Assembly (NCBI RefSeq): GCF_047948215.1
Contig: NC_134463.1
Location: forward strand, 57,170,201-57,234,200
Direction: 5' to 3'
From: Lycorma delicatula
Lineage: Eukaryota; Arthropoda; Insecta; Hemiptera; Fulgoridae
Length of the DNA stretch: 64,000 nucleotides
The notes beneath the pieces are model-generated. The model was not told the DNA's origin and made no database searches. It worked only from the letters and a program-made list of their open reading frames with translations. This document shows, piece by piece, positions 13,147 to 27,500 of the stretch; within the stretch, counting starts at the first letter, position 1; each line of letters begins with the position of its first letter. The translations under genes and the position numbers were made by a program.

Positions 13147-16100
13147 TATTACCCTTACAAACAGAGTTGAAACTTTGTTTATTCTAAAAACATGTGCAAG
13201 AATATCTCAACTGAAGAAATCTTTTTTGTTATTAATTGTACAAAATAAATTCTCAAAATTAACATATGAAAAACACAGTCAAAGTGTTTATTATTAAGCG
13301 AAAAACAATCGGATTATTTTCATTATGATAGTGCAATAAAAAATTAAGAAAAAACAACCTTTATAATGGACTGTCAAACCAATTTTTGTGACTTATCATT
13401 GATGAAATACATGATTTAAAAGCCAAGTTTCACATTTCACTTTACAAAATTAAAAATACTTCACATACAAATTTTTATCTAAGTTTAATGCTAAAAATAA
13501 TAATGATTACAAGGCAATTTTTAATCCTCTGTTAAAAGTGCCAAACCCCTCAAACTTTATAAAAATTATATATCAAGTATCTCAACTTATCAGTTTAAAA
13601 AAAAGTATATATATATACATATACACAAAGTGCTTTAAAGTATCAACTTGTATTTTCTTAAAATAAATATCATTATTAATAACATTGTTATTGTTATTAG
13701 AAATAATTAAGGTATGAACAGTAAAATTTAATTCCAAAATAATATTACTCCAGAATTATTTTTCTAAAATATTATTTAAAAATTTTAAATGTATATTAAA
13801 TAATTTGTTTATTTTAATTTTAAAAAAAACAAACAAAGTAAAAATCAAAAAAGTGATTTATACATCTAAGAGTCAATCGAACGTTCAAAATATAACAAGT
13901 GATTCTATTTTTAAAAAAATATGCCTTAAAATCACTTAAGTATTTCTTTAACATTGCACACTTCTTTACAAAAATGTTGCTGTAATAATCTCAATACACA
14001 AAATCACTTTAATGTTACAACATGCAATAATTTTCATAGTGCAGAATTTTATTCATAAATGAAAATCAGTAATGTTGCAGTTATATAAGTACAATATGTA
14101 CTTATATAACTTATTTTATAGTATAACTATAAAATTTTAATTATGGTTTCATGCATATTTTATCATATTTCACTAGTTCAACAACTCTCATATACTAGTC
14201 TTTCAAAAAAAAAAAATTCAAACTGTGAAAGCAACTCATAATTTTTAAAAAAATGTACTTTACTGTTTACATAGCAAATTGGATTTGATTGGCAATTTAC
14301 AATGATTTTTTTGATGAAAATATGTCATTCCAGACATTTAAGAAAAATCATTACTTTAATGGACATTGTAATTCCTGAAAAACAAAATTATAAGGGCTGG
14401 ATTATCATATAATATAATCATGCAGTCAAGTTTGAAGACTGTGAATGTTTTTCATCACTGAGGCTATCTCATAAGGAAAATATTTTTTTAAATCAGCTAA
14501 CACATTGCAGCTGTTATAAATGTTTTAATTACTATAGACAATCTTAACAAGGGTTTTTACATTACAAGGAATTATTATTTTACTCATATCTTTAAATTTT
14601 TAATTTTACACATATTATGTGTACCAATGAAAACAATTAATTAGACAACAAAAAGTTTATGTAATTGTAGACAATCAAGTAGTCCTAACCTTGTGTAATC
14701 TATGCTCACTCTTGAATGAAAATATCCAATAAAACTAATTAATAATCTACTGAAAAATCCATAATGAAGTGATTTTATGAAACGCTGCACTTTCAGTTAA
14801 CTACAATAAAATAAAAAATACTATATAATTAAAATAACTACATTTATCCCAAGTAAAAAAAATTAAACTGTTTGCAGTAACTTTTTAACACTAATAAAGG
14901 TAATTATTGATTATTGAAGGTAAAATATGATCCAAATGCAAGCAAGTCCAATCATTTTGCTTTAATATTACTTTTTGAAAGCTAAGGAGAATGTAAAATA
15001 ATTGTAAGATCCTTTGGAATAATTTTAAAATTCTTTGGTTTAAGAAACCAAGAAACATCTGATATGACAATAGGTTCACAAAATCTTCTGCTTCACACTA
15101 ACAAAATTTGTTATAGCAGATTTACTGTACTTTACAACAAAATATAAGCAATTAGTTATTTACAGATTGGTATTGCAATGAAACTGAACTAAATTAATGA
15201 GAGAAACAGAACACAAAGATAGATTCTCACACACACATGCACGCGCACAATTAGCATTACTTGACCTGACATTAAAATTCCAAAGTGCATTTATAATAAA
15301 TGAATGATATGGAAGAAGAAAAAAATATCTTTATAATAACCGAATACAAAAAGTTAAATTATGCTGCAATAAACAGTTGTTAAAAACCAAATTTGAATCA
15401 CAATCTCTGAAAGGAAACAGCTTTAATGATTAAATTTTACTATTTTTATGTCTTGAATGTATATTTCCAAGTAACTTAAATAATTAAGGACAAGAAATAA
15501 AAATTTATGAAAATCAAAATTAAATATATTATCTTGTGAAATAAGGTGTTAATGAGAATCCTAACAGTAATTAAAAAATTTGCTAAGTTTTTGTCCAAGA
15601 TGGTCAGCAAGAAAATTATATTTGAAACTATTAATTTTAGAAATGACAAACCAAACGAAATATTATGACTCGATTACATTTAATCACTTTATCAATAACA
15701 CCATTCTGATGATTGCAAGGGTTTTTAAATGAATTATGAACTACACAAAATTTAATCATTCACTAAATAAAGGTCAGAATGTAAATAAATCCAATGGGCA
15801 AAACAATAGCACTACCTATCAGATTTAAAACTTTATTGTTTTGAAATAAGTATAAAAACATTTATTAAGTTATCATCTGATTTTTTTATTGTTGTTTCAA
15901 AAATTTATAGTTTAATTATAAAATTTTCCAATTATCTATCACAGTTTTATATTGCATAGAAAACCATAATTATATTAGATAGTGGCCATAAATATTAATA
16001 ACATTATACAAAATTATTCTTAAATGGGGTAAAAACCCCATCATTTTAGAAAAAGAAAAGTAAAACTGAAGTAAATAATCATGCAACTAAAAACTTAATT

Positions 16101-16856
16101 TCATAACTGAAAGACCTTGTATTAAATACTTAATTCCATAACATTAACTGTGCTGCAGATGCTTTTTATCACATCAATCAATTATATTCAGGCCTTAATC
16201 TTGACAGTATTAATTCAAAATGCCTTAAAATTTCCCTATAAATAGATACACACATCTATACATACAAACCAAACAATATTACAAATTTGTCACGTTAATG
16301 TTTAACTAATTTTAAGCAGGTGATTTAGAAAGTAAAAAATATTTACAACAACATTCTTATTTTAAGATGTTTGACTGTCATTCTGTGTTCTTGTATTAAA
16401 GATAGAAGAGTAAAGATAAAATTGAAACTGTTTTATACTTTAGTTACAAAAGTTTATTCATTCTCTTTTTTATTGTTAAAAGGTTGAAGTAATACTGATG
16501 AATGCAGAGCAACACAACCACCATTGCTATTCTTCATGAATAAATTGTAATATTTCAGGTTACAAGCATTAACTATTACCTATTAACTACTTTTATATGT
16601 CAAATTACAACAATGAAGCATCTGAATCTATTTAGGTAAAAATAATCCAAGTATTACAATAATATAAAGTAAATAAAATTCTTGTCTTAAATTTTAGTTA
16701 AAGGCAAAATTTAATGCTGTAGAATCTTTTTCTTAATGTCTCCTAATGTCATGCAAGTCCATAACCTGATATTGGATTAAGGAAATTAAAGGCATCTAGA
16801 CATGAAATTAGCACTATTACTTCTGTTATTCCTAACAATAAAATAATTATTAAATA
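13147..16856. other. AT-rich DNA, no gene seen
   Basis: No coding frame or RNA gene recognised. It contains a 15-bp hairpin at 14079-14111 (arms AGTTATATAAGTAC / GTACTTATATAACT) and a short CA-rich run near 15228-15249. Because the host gene stops at 18443 on the minus strand, part of this could be its 3' UTR, but I could not fix a polyadenylation site. Confidence 0.4.
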
Positions 16857-18100
16857 CGAAGCGTATTTATAAAGTAAGGGCTGTCTGCTTATTTTTAAAT
16901 ATTAGCGGGTCTGAACACAGTTTCACGCATGCAGGGCCATCTATTAGCTATTTACAAAGCCACTGCAGTTGTTGTTTTGATTTAGTAGTCGTTTGCCAGT
17001 TGGTGAATGCAGATTGCAATGTCTGTGACAATCGTTTCTCCCGCCAGTTGTGAAGTGTACACTGTGATTCAATTTTGGTGTGCGGAAGTCTCTTCAACTG
17101 CTGAAATTCACTGGGAGTTGTGCCTAGTGTATGGATCTATAGTAATGAGTGAAGGAAAGGTTAGACAATGGTGTCAAAAAATTCAAAACGACGAAATCAT
17201 TGAACAAGTGAATTGAAAACTGCGATATGATCAACAATTGCTAATTAGTTCTCTAATTGATGAATTTCTGCATTTTGGATGCACTTCTATCTACACGATC
17301 ACAGAAAAGCTCTGATATCACAAACTGTGTGCTAGATGATACCAAAAATGCTCACCGACCAACACAAAGACCAAAGAACCACGACGAACATTTTTGGACC
17401 ACTACCGACAAGATTTGTTTTCTCACATTGTTACGGACGTCAAGAAGTGGATATTCCACACCAATGCAGAATCGAAACAAGTCAATGCAGTGGTGCCATT
17501 CCACAAAACCGAAAGTTTAAGCAATCTCCGTACTCGAGTCAAAAAATGTTGGCTACTGTTTTTTGGGACGAAAAGGGTGTTTTTGGTTGATTTTTTGGAA
17601 TGTGGATCAACAATTATGCTGATGTGTACTGTGAAACGCTCACCAAACTGAGACATATGATCCAAAATTGATGACGCAGGAAACTGTCATCCAGCGTAAT
17701 CCTTCACAACGCGCGTCCTCACACCGCTACCTTAACCAAGAAGAAGATTCAAGGATTTCATTAGGAACTTTTTGATCACCCTCCATGTAGCCCCGACCTT
17801 GCACCTAGCGACTACTTCCTCTTCTTGCATTTGAAAAAGTGACTTTGGTGGACAACGGTTTGAAAACAACTAGGAACTCAAGACTGCCACTGTCAACTGG
17901 TTCAATTCCCAGGCAGCGAACTTCTAGCAGAGAGGTTAAAGAAACTGGTACAGTGTTACAAAAAGTGCTTGCAACTAAATGGCGATTATGTGGAAAAGTG
18001 AAGTAGATATGTAGTAAATTAAAACTGGAAGTAAAACCCTTTTTGCACAGTTAGTTTTTTTTTAATGATCAAATAACCCTTACTTTATTAATATGCCTCA
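16857..18100 (+). mobile_element. mariner transposon, 1.24 kb, inactive
   Basis: Terminal inverted repeats are clear: CGAAGCGTATTTATAAAG at the left and, on the complement of the right end, TGAGGCATATTAATAAAG, both continuing GTAAGGG. TA lies outside each end (16855-16856, 18101-18102). The transposase is broken into pieces. The N-terminal DNA-binding region (17007-17213) contains TAEIHWELCLVYG and MSEGKVRQWCQ. The catalytic core shows FSHIVT followed by DVKKW where GDETW is expected, ATVFWDEKGVF, ILHNARPH with the second catalytic Asp codon missing, and PPCSPDLAPSDYFLF with the third Asp. A C-terminal block ends near 17997. Frameshifts and stops separate the blocks. Confidence 0.92.
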
Positions 18101-18442
18101 TATTGTACCTACCACGTAAAAGAGAATAAAATTTAAATAATTAAAAAAAAAATTATAAGTATAAATTATTTTCTGAAAAAATAAAGTTAATAAAAACTTA
18201 TAGAAAAAAAAAACTATTAACTTACTTTGAATTATTATTTATAATAATTAAGAATAATTACATCCTATTAAAATATAAAATAATCTAAAATTAATAAATA
18301 AAAATGTCAAGTATGATGTGATCATACAAAAAATAAAAAATCAATTGACATAATATGAACAATATCCAAATCTCACCATTTGTCATCAACATAATAAAAA
18401 ACTAAAACAAAAATAACAGCATTTGTAGATGTTTCACTACTG
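18101..18442 (-). other. 3' flank or 3' UTR of the transporter gene
   Basis: A/T-rich sequence directly after the stop codon at 18443. No clear AATAAA on the minus strand is seen before the mariner begins, so the transcript may end inside or beyond the transposon. Confidence 0.35.
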
Positions 18443-18513
18443 CTAATCAAATCCTTCAACACCTTCTTCTTTTGCTGACATGAATAATTTTTGAACAGCA
18501 AATGTCAGTGATT
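18443..18513 (-). CDS. mnd: mnd-like final coding exon k (C-terminal tail and stop)
   Basis: 71 nt after acceptor TATTTACAG. With the incoming G it encodes [20 protein letters not shown], then GFD and TAG. The amphipathic AxQKLFMSxKEE tail is typical of insect minidiscs-type LATs and follows NSL of exon j directly. It lies 8.9 kb from exon j, so it is easy to miss. The phase match, the acceptor and the motif together make the call fairly strong. Confidence 0.82.
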
Positions 18514-21500
18514 CTGTAAATAATAAATAATAAAACATAATAATTTTACATTAATTATAAATATTTAAACACAAAATAATTAATAAATGTAGCATATCAT
18601 ATTCATAATGTTCTGGATAAACCGTAAGTCATAGAAGTTTTTGATCGGACACAAATTATGTTTAAAATTATTATTTTTTAAATGTAACATGAGTATTTTT
18701 CCACACAATCGGTTGCTTTACACAAACTGTTTTAATTTTTTTTACAGCATGAATGTAAAGCATGACATGCAAGTGGTAATACTGAGAGTACTTTTCTCTT
18801 AAAATAATAATCATTAAACAGCAATTATCTTCTTAAAGAGTCAATCTTCTGCTGCGGGGATAAATATCACCTGAAATTTATAGGGCTTTGTATGCTGATA
18901 TACAATATTGAGAGCCTGAAAAAACTAGAATAGAAATATTAATTTTCTTAGTAACAAAGTAAAACTATCAATTTCTCCTCTTATCACTGTGTAGAGAAAA
19001 GAGGACTGGTATGCTCTTGCCTTCTAATTTAAATACTGTAACAAATGTGGACATGATATTATTAAATGAATAAAAATTTTTAAAAAAGATATCATAATGT
19101 TCTGAATCATGTTTATTATATTGTGTCCGAGTAGAGTAACTTCTATTGTCAATAGAATGAAAAAGAGAAAATGAAGGAAGGCTGAAGGCTGATAAAGAAA
19201 TGTAAAAAATTGAAAAATCCCAAAAGACAGATAAGGTAAAACACATGTTACTGACATTTAGTAGCAGTCAGTACTAAATCACAGAAAAAAACGTTTTTCA
19301 TATCAATTTCAATAAAAAACAATAATCTTATGAATGTAGAAGAAGACTGGGTTGGGAAGTAGCTAACCCACCAGGTTGGTCTAGTGGTGAACTCGTCTTC
19401 GCAAAACAGCTGATTTCAAAGAATTCAAAGGTTCAAATAGAGGTAAAGGCAGTTACTTTAACACGAATTTGAATACTAGAGCGTGGATACCAGTGTTCTT
19501 TGGTGGTTACAATTAACCACACATCTAAGGAATGGTCGACTTGAGACTGTACACTAGACTTCATTTACATTCATACATATCATACTCATTCATCCTCTGA
19601 AGAAATAACTTATGGTGGTTCTAGAGGCTAAACAAGAAAAAGAAAGAAGGATTGCAAAGTAACACAGTAAAGTGAATAAAATATTTAAAAAAAAGTAATT
19701 AACAACAGTTATTGTGAGGAAATGCCATTGTTGATACAGGAAATCTCACTGGATGTAATAAAACAACCATGACTTTCAAAACTTAAACTTAAACTTAAAC
19801 TCTCCAGGTCAAATTTAATTATACAACCATAAGTTAAAAGATTTATTTGAAATTCTTTGAAAGTTAGGTAATTCTTGCAATGAAATACTATGACACTGGT
19901 CTACTAATACGTTGCTCTAAATAAGGCATAACAGTTATTTGGAGGCTAGATAATCTACTTACTGTGTGTTCAGTTTTATAATCAGACAATTCTTTGTTAC
20001 AATAATGTTAAAAAAAATAAGGAAATTGTAATTCAGATTGTACATTAAGCATCTTTTTAATGGCATCATAAAAGATAAGTATCGATTGTTACACTATTGA
20101 TTATATATAATGTACAAAATATAAAATTATTTATGAAAAAAAGAAAATGAATTGTCAGTCTTAGTTCTAATTTGTTTAACAGTAATGTAGATAGTATTTA
20201 GATTTTATTTCTATAATTAAGTTTTTCAAGGTATATACATATTTTGAACAGAATTTATTATGGAAACATGACAAATTTTCATAAAATGATTCTTAAAAAT
20301 AATTAAGTAAAAGAAATAAATATAGAAACAAATAGTGATCTTAAGGATAGTGATCACATAATATTCTCGTTCATTCTTCCAGTCATATTTTTGTTCACAA
20401 CAGAATTATCAGGGGTATATGAGAAAAAGAAAAAACCTGAAAAGTGGACATCAATCTAGATTGTAAATGTGCAACTAGAATTATACATGAGCCATATTTT
20501 TAAGCAGTCAGTTGTTATTTGCCCTTCCTACAACAAGAATTATTCAGCTATAATCACATGGATAACCTTCTAATCAGGGATACTCAAGCCATGGAATTTT
20601 CAGACATTTTGCAAGATTCAATGTAGAAAATTTGCTAAAAAAAATTATGTTAAAAACTGGGACCAATACTGACATACACAATATTCAAATGGTGGCTCTT
20701 GCATTTTTTTGAATAACTACAACAAAGAAAAACAGGTCTTTTGCTTTATCATAACTAATGATGAGACATGAATTTATAACACCAATGAAAAATCAAAATA
20801 ACAATTCATACAGTGACATCATACAAATTCACCGAAGACAAATAGATTCAAGCAAAGCGATTCAGCATAAATTATTACGATTAAAATTTTCTTAAGAAAT
20901 TAGTAAAAAAATTCTTTCTAAGAACTTCATAGGAAAAATCAAAGTAGAAGTTTATTGTAAAACACTTTTAAAATTTAGACATGTAATTCAGGACCAGTAA
21001 CATGGATACTACCATCATAGTTCTTCTAATTTATGAAAATAAACATCCACATACTGCTGAACATACTATTCAAAGATTCAGCAATTCTGTTGAAAACATT
21101 TCATCAGAGTTTACAGCCAGAATTCATATGTAATGACTTTCACATCTTTCTTTCTCTTAAAAAAAAAGGCTTATTTGTAAAAAAATTCAAGAACAATGAA
21201 GAATTGATAATATCAATGCTGATCTAACACAAATTTAGAACAACTTCAACATAGAACTAAAAAAAAGTAATTTTCTGTTATGAAAAAAAAAGAAGAAAAC
21301 AATGGTAATCAAGAAGAAAAATAAGCTATTGTAAAGACACCAATTTTTATTATCAACAGCAGCTTAAAACACCCACTGAGCACAAACTTTTTAAAATATG
21401 AAAAGTCAAAGCAGGATTTAAACCATAGCAGTTATCTTCCAGATAACTCCTATGGTCAAAATATTTGAACCAGAAATTTTAATATATGTTTTTTTTTTCT

Positions 21501-24500
21501 ATTATATTACAACTTAGACGTAAAACCTAATTATTTAACAAATAATACACTACATCTAAAGGAACAGATTCTAACTAAACCAAAATAACATGATTGCTGG
21601 GGTAAAGAAATTTTCACTTTTTAATAGTATGCAATAATATATTGCCAGCATTAAAGGGTAGTTATTAGACAGATAACAACAGGTCCAATGAGCACGAAGT
21701 AGGTCCTGCAATGAACAATGAGCAGGTTCATCCAAAAGAAATATGACAAACAATACACAGATAGCATAATAACTAAAACAGAGTTTTCAGGTGAACATAA
21801 AAAACAAGCTCTGTGAAATTTAAGATCAACAGAAGTCAGCTAAAAAAAAGAAAAAAATCATTTCACTCTTTCTAATAATGACAAACAGAAACGACAAATG
21901 TTTGTCAAAATCAAACATTTTTTGAGCTAGAACAAAAAGAATATTGCGATGAAAAATAAAATCAACTGAAATGCTACATTGAGACAACTTATTTCTTGCA
22001 ATATTTCAACAGATTCATTATTAATCATGTTGTTGGAGGGATGGACAATCAAAAAGCAAGAGATAAATTTGTTTATCGATTGCAATCATGTAACTTTGCC
22101 AGAAAAACAGCCTCGCACTTTAATAAATTTTTAAATCATTTTCCCCCAATCTAATTGCTACATTTTAAAAGAATATTACCTCACTAATACCGATAAAAAA
22201 TAATCTTAATAAGTTGAATAGATCTAAAAAAAAAAATTACATAAGAATAAAAAAATGACAGAAAACACTCATGAACAAAGATTACTAAACATTATTTTCT
22301 GTAGATACTATAGCAATATTTTATATTATAATTTAAACGAAATTAGGTACTTGGCAACCACTTCAAAGCAGCCTGTTTATAATTATTTTAATTTACGCAA
22401 TTCATGTAATTTCCTGAGGATTTCCCACTCTCATTCAAGTATGGATTAGCTAAAAAAAAAAAATTACTCATGACATCATAATATAATTACTTAATTCTTT
22501 ATTTCTGAAAAATAATTAAGTATAAGAGTGCTTCAAACATAATGGCATTTTTTTTGTTTTTTTCTTTAGGTTTGATGATTTCACAACATAAGTTTGAAGC
22601 TTGTGTGTGAGATAAGGTAATGAAATTTTGTAGCATATGAAAGTGCCATGTCTGTCTGGGATTTGAACCCAGAACCTCCGGATAAAAGGCCGAGATGCTA
22701 CCACTCTGCCATGGAAATTGGCACAATTTATAAATAATAATTTCGTTTATCAAAATTGTTTTTATGTAAGTCACTAATTGATTTATTTACCATTATACAC
22801 ACATTATAGATGGATAAATTTTACCAAAAATAATCTTTATAACACTTCTGAATTGATATGAAAATTATTAGTAAGCAATGATGAAATAGTTTCTAAAAAA
22901 AATTAACAAACGGCATTAGACTAAAAGACAGAATGTTATAGTATATATAATATCTGAAGGCAGGTCAGTAGTGCGCTGTGGCATCCCCTACACTGCTCTT
23001 AACACCATTCAGCGACTTCTCCTCACACCAGCAGCCAAAGTAGTGTATTCCAAAAGTCATAACCATTAACTGCAATGACTTGTAACATATCCAATTATGA
23101 CGTTACTATTATAGTAACAAAATATGTTCTGGTAATTTGTTATTACAAGTAAAATTACTTTTGCCTAATATTTTGTTCAAGACATATATGAATTTATTTA
23201 TTTCTTGAAAGTATATGTTTTTTTTTTTTCAAGTATGTTAAACTAAGGTTAGTTTATAGCAAAATAAACTAAAACAATGACCTAATACAAACGGATATGA
23301 AATGAGTTGTTTATTTATTGTATGCTATAATGTTATGATTTTCTTTGATGTGGTGTAATTATTTATGGGAATTATTTTTAAGTAGCACGTGCACAACAAT
23401 AACTTATATTCTTTTGAGCTTTGTTGGCCTACAAAATAAAAACATTAAATTGTACAAGAGTTTTTTTTCAAGGTCCGATTGGTCACGAAATTAAAACCAC
23501 AGTGAAAATAAAAAACATTTTATTTGCAACAAGTACTTACATAGTTACGCTATTTCTCTACATAGTCGCCACTCCGATTTAGACATTTGTCGTAGTGTGG
23601 TACGAACTTTCCAATACCCTCGTCATAGAATGGAGCCGCCTATGTTTTCAGCCATGTTTCTACGCTGGTCTGCAGCTCAATGTCTGTGCCAAAATGTTGT
23701 CCTAGCCAGCGTTTCACGTGAGCAAAGATGTGAAAATCGGATGGACCCAAGTCTTGTATGGTGGGTGATCAAACACTACCCAACAAAAACGCTGCAGGAG
23801 CTTCTTTTTTACAGCTGCAGTGTGCGGCCGAGCATTGTCATGGAGAAAGACAATGCCTGGTGACAACATTCACCAGGAAGGAAGGAAGCGAGTTGACACT
23901 CGCTTCCTTCCCTGACCGTCTGCATCATGAGCATCTGTACGTCCTGCTTTAAAGTTCCTGCACCATTGTCGCACTTTGCTGTCACTCATTGAAGTTTCAC
24001 CGTACACATTACTTATTTGTTGATGAATTTCAGCTGTATTACACCCCTCAGCCTGAAGAAATCTAATTACGGCACGCAGTTCACACTTGGCGAGAGATGC
24101 TATTGTTGTAGACATTGTGCTAGCTGCGTGTTCAGAACTAAACGAAGTGACACGGCATGATTGAAGGCCATACTAGAGACGCTGCAGAACACATATGCGC
24201 AAAGGTTTATCCAATTTTTGCACGGGTTTTTATTTTGCGACCGATCAGACTTTGAAAAAAAATAACCCTCGCAAAAAAATAATACATAAATAAATAAAGT
24301 GTTAAAGAAATGTATAATTATAATCATTATTACATTTATTATAAAAAAATATGAATACTACAGATATTAAGGTTGTATTATAATAAATATAAAATTAATT
24401 AAAACGTTAATTCATTCTATATTTTATAAACATAAAATGATTTCATTCAAAATAATTTAAATAGTAGCTTTTTTTAAATAAATAAATTAATACTGTAGAA

Positions 24501-27500
24501 TAAATAAATAATTAAACAACAAATTTAAATAAATAATAGCAAAAATAAATGAATAAGGTAGAATAAACAATTATAAAAAAGTAGAAATAATAATAATAAA
24601 TGCAAGCAATATCATTTGGAGGTCTTAATTCTTACTTTTGTAGCAGAAGAGGCAAGTAGAGGCAGATAGGGAGGACAACCCGCCTTAAGATTTTACATAC
24701 ACTATAATTGATTAATCTATTTTATATGATATTTCAGAAGTAAATAATGTTTTAATTATTCCATCACTAACAGGCAGCTGTTTTCTTTGTTTGTGTAATC
24801 AATGTACTTGTGGCTTATTATATATCTAGCATGTAATGTTAATTAGATCCCAAGAACAGAATAATGTTGTCTGGAAAAAGAGATTGAAGAGCCATTACTG
24901 TTAAAATACTACTGGTCCAACTTTGTGCTTACCTTTTAAACAGGAGGACAAGGATTAATAGTTCATGGCATTCCGATACAAATATCTTATATCTACATCA
25001 CATAATACAATACAATCCTTACATCTACATCATAACAATCAGAATTTACTTTTATGAAATTTTTTTAATATTTTCAATATTTTAAATCTTTGTTAGCTGG
25101 AAAACTTAATTGTGTTTTTACTGCACATAAGTGCAGAAAAAATAAATGTATTTTTCTATGAAACATTACAGCTCAATAAATCTTAAACTAGATCAGAAAA
25201 ATTAAAAAGGTATGGAAAAAGTTATTAAAGTTTACTTGATCAGCTAATATCAAACTTAAAAGTAAACTCTACTTAAATTTATTTCCAAATTTTTGTAATG
25301 ACATTTACACAACAAAAATTTGTTTATAATCAAAACATTTTGACATAATTAATTCATATTTTTGTAAAAGTATGCAAGTTTATAGAAAAAAAAAAATTAG
25401 CATCACAACTTGACTTTAATGAATTTAACGTTTTTTTTTTTATTGGTCACATATTAAGTTTACATATCGCCTACCACAATCTATTAAGAGAATTATTAGA
25501 ATATTCATTCATAATTATTTTGAGAGAAAAACTTTAATAATAGACAACTGTGTTCAAAATTTCTCAAACAATTCAGGACATTTTGCAGCTGCTTAAGTCA
25601 TATAATAGAAAATTTTATTTCCAGGTTTTATGGATCAAAATGGTATTTTTTCAAATAGATTACAAGATGTATCCAGAAAATATGTACAGTTTTTTTATTA
25701 ATGAATACATACTACTTTCAACAGAATAATTTTATTACATGAAAGAACATACCTTACACTACTTTTTTAAAAATTATTTCCAGCATTAAGGCACTATTCA
25801 TATCTTGTAATCAGTTCTTTCATTTCTTCCTTAAAGAACAGTGCTGCCAGTGAAGAAGGCTGTTGTACATTTTTCATGACAGTATCACTGGTATAGCACC
25901 ATCTATAGGGATTGTGAAGAATCAAACTACCATGACTGAGCATGCGCCTTTTCTTGTTTTGGATTGCAAGGTGTAGTTTTTTGAGAGTACCAAATAAAAT
26001 GAACCATTCATAGTGACACTTGTTGGCAAGAAGTCAACCAACAACATCCCAGAAGACAGTGGATATGAATTTTCATGTTGAAATGGTAGTTTTGAACTTG
26101 TTTTTTTTTTTCAGAAATGTTGTGCCAACCATTTTACAGACTGCTGTTGGATTCTGTGGTGATGTAAAACCCAAATCTCATCACCAGTCACTATTTGGGT
26201 AAAACATTATCATCGTATTTTCATATCAGGTAGGAAAAGACTGAGCAGAGTCTAATCCCTTGGTATTGTGGATCTCCATCAACATTTTCAGTGCAGACAA
26301 GAGCAGAGTTTGTGATGCCTAGGTTTTGTAACAACTTCATACATAACTGTTCATGTAAGTTCAAGGAACTCCATATATAAAAAGTTTTTTAATTTGCTTA
26401 TGTAACCAAATTGTTATTCATAACATAGCAGAACGGAACGCAAGAATGGCAGAAGTTTCATTATTTCTCCCTACAGACTGCAGAGCCTGGATAATGTCCC
26501 TTGCTGTTGTATCTTTCTATTATCGGGCGGGTTATTGGGTGTTATTTAGTGGCGGTTATTAATTTTAAATTTTATTTATGGAAGGATTTGGTAATTTGCA
26601 TTCCTATCTCTATGGAACAGCATGAATATTATTAACTGACCGTGGGAGACTAAGCTTTTGAGCCTTGTACTCCCAGCATGATTCCCCTTCAGTCCATCTG
26701 CTGAAGTCTTTTCAGTACTAGCACCTTATGGGCTAGCATGAATATGCCTACCAGAGCCCTAGTTATTTGGTGGGAGCAATGCGCCCCCTTCTCTGGAGGG
26801 AGTTGCATGTGCTGACTCAATTAAATTGTATGTTTTGAGGATGGTGGGTAAGAGGATTGTAGATCTTCATCTGCTTTTGTGGCTGCCCTTCGTGCTGTTT
26901 CTCTGCTGAGCTCTTCTACTAGACTCTAGTCCGTGGCGGTAAGTCGTATTCATAACATAAGGGTACCCACTTCTTTGTTCTGGCATTTAAAAATCAGATA
27001 ACTGACCTAATTTCACAATCAGAAAATTCTTGATCTACTTGAACATTTTAAATGATGTTTAATCAACTATAAATAAATGTCACTGTACTTGTAATGGTGT
27101 CTATCAGAAGCCAACAAATGACAGAATGCAGGCTACATGCTCAAAGCTCTGACTGTAGTAGTACTACGGCATTGGTAGAAGGAAACTGCACTTATTTTCT
27201 GGATATACCTTTTATTATAAGACAAAATACGCCATTCAACATTTTTAAATAAATATTACCCATAAAACATATTCAGATGATTCTAATGCCATTCCCAGCA
27301 TTAATGTAATGTCAGCTAAAAAATTGTATCAGACCAAGTGCCAAATTGTAATTGACCTTATATGCCTTAATATTAATATACCTTAACCTAATATGTCTTA
27401 ATACTTTTTTTAAGGAAAAAAGTATTATATAGACATTAAAAAAAACCTTATACAAACCTAAAGAATTTGTAAACCAAGCAGGTTTTTTATTCCATAAAAC

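Larger units (their letters stand above)
18514..27457 (-). other. Intron j-k, 8.9 kb, rich in transposons
   Basis: The last intron holds a SINE (19366), a mariner remnant (20640), a second-type SINE (22612), an internally deleted mariner (23455) and a nested mariner (25665), all listed separately. The rest (18514-19365, 19651-20640, 21236-22611, 22726-23454, 24272-25664, 27213-27457) is AT-rich; I see nothing coding in it. An (ACTTAA)3 tandem lies near 19784-19801. Confidence 0.6.

Noticed and set aside
22612..22725. tRNA gene (A box, anticodon-like loop, B box)
   Set aside because: The acceptor stem cannot be paired, similar heads occur at several other places in the window, and two of them carry a SINE tail.
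23597..23863. 88-residue plus-strand open frame
   Set aside because: It is the antisense reading of the deleted mariner whose transposase runs on the minus strand.
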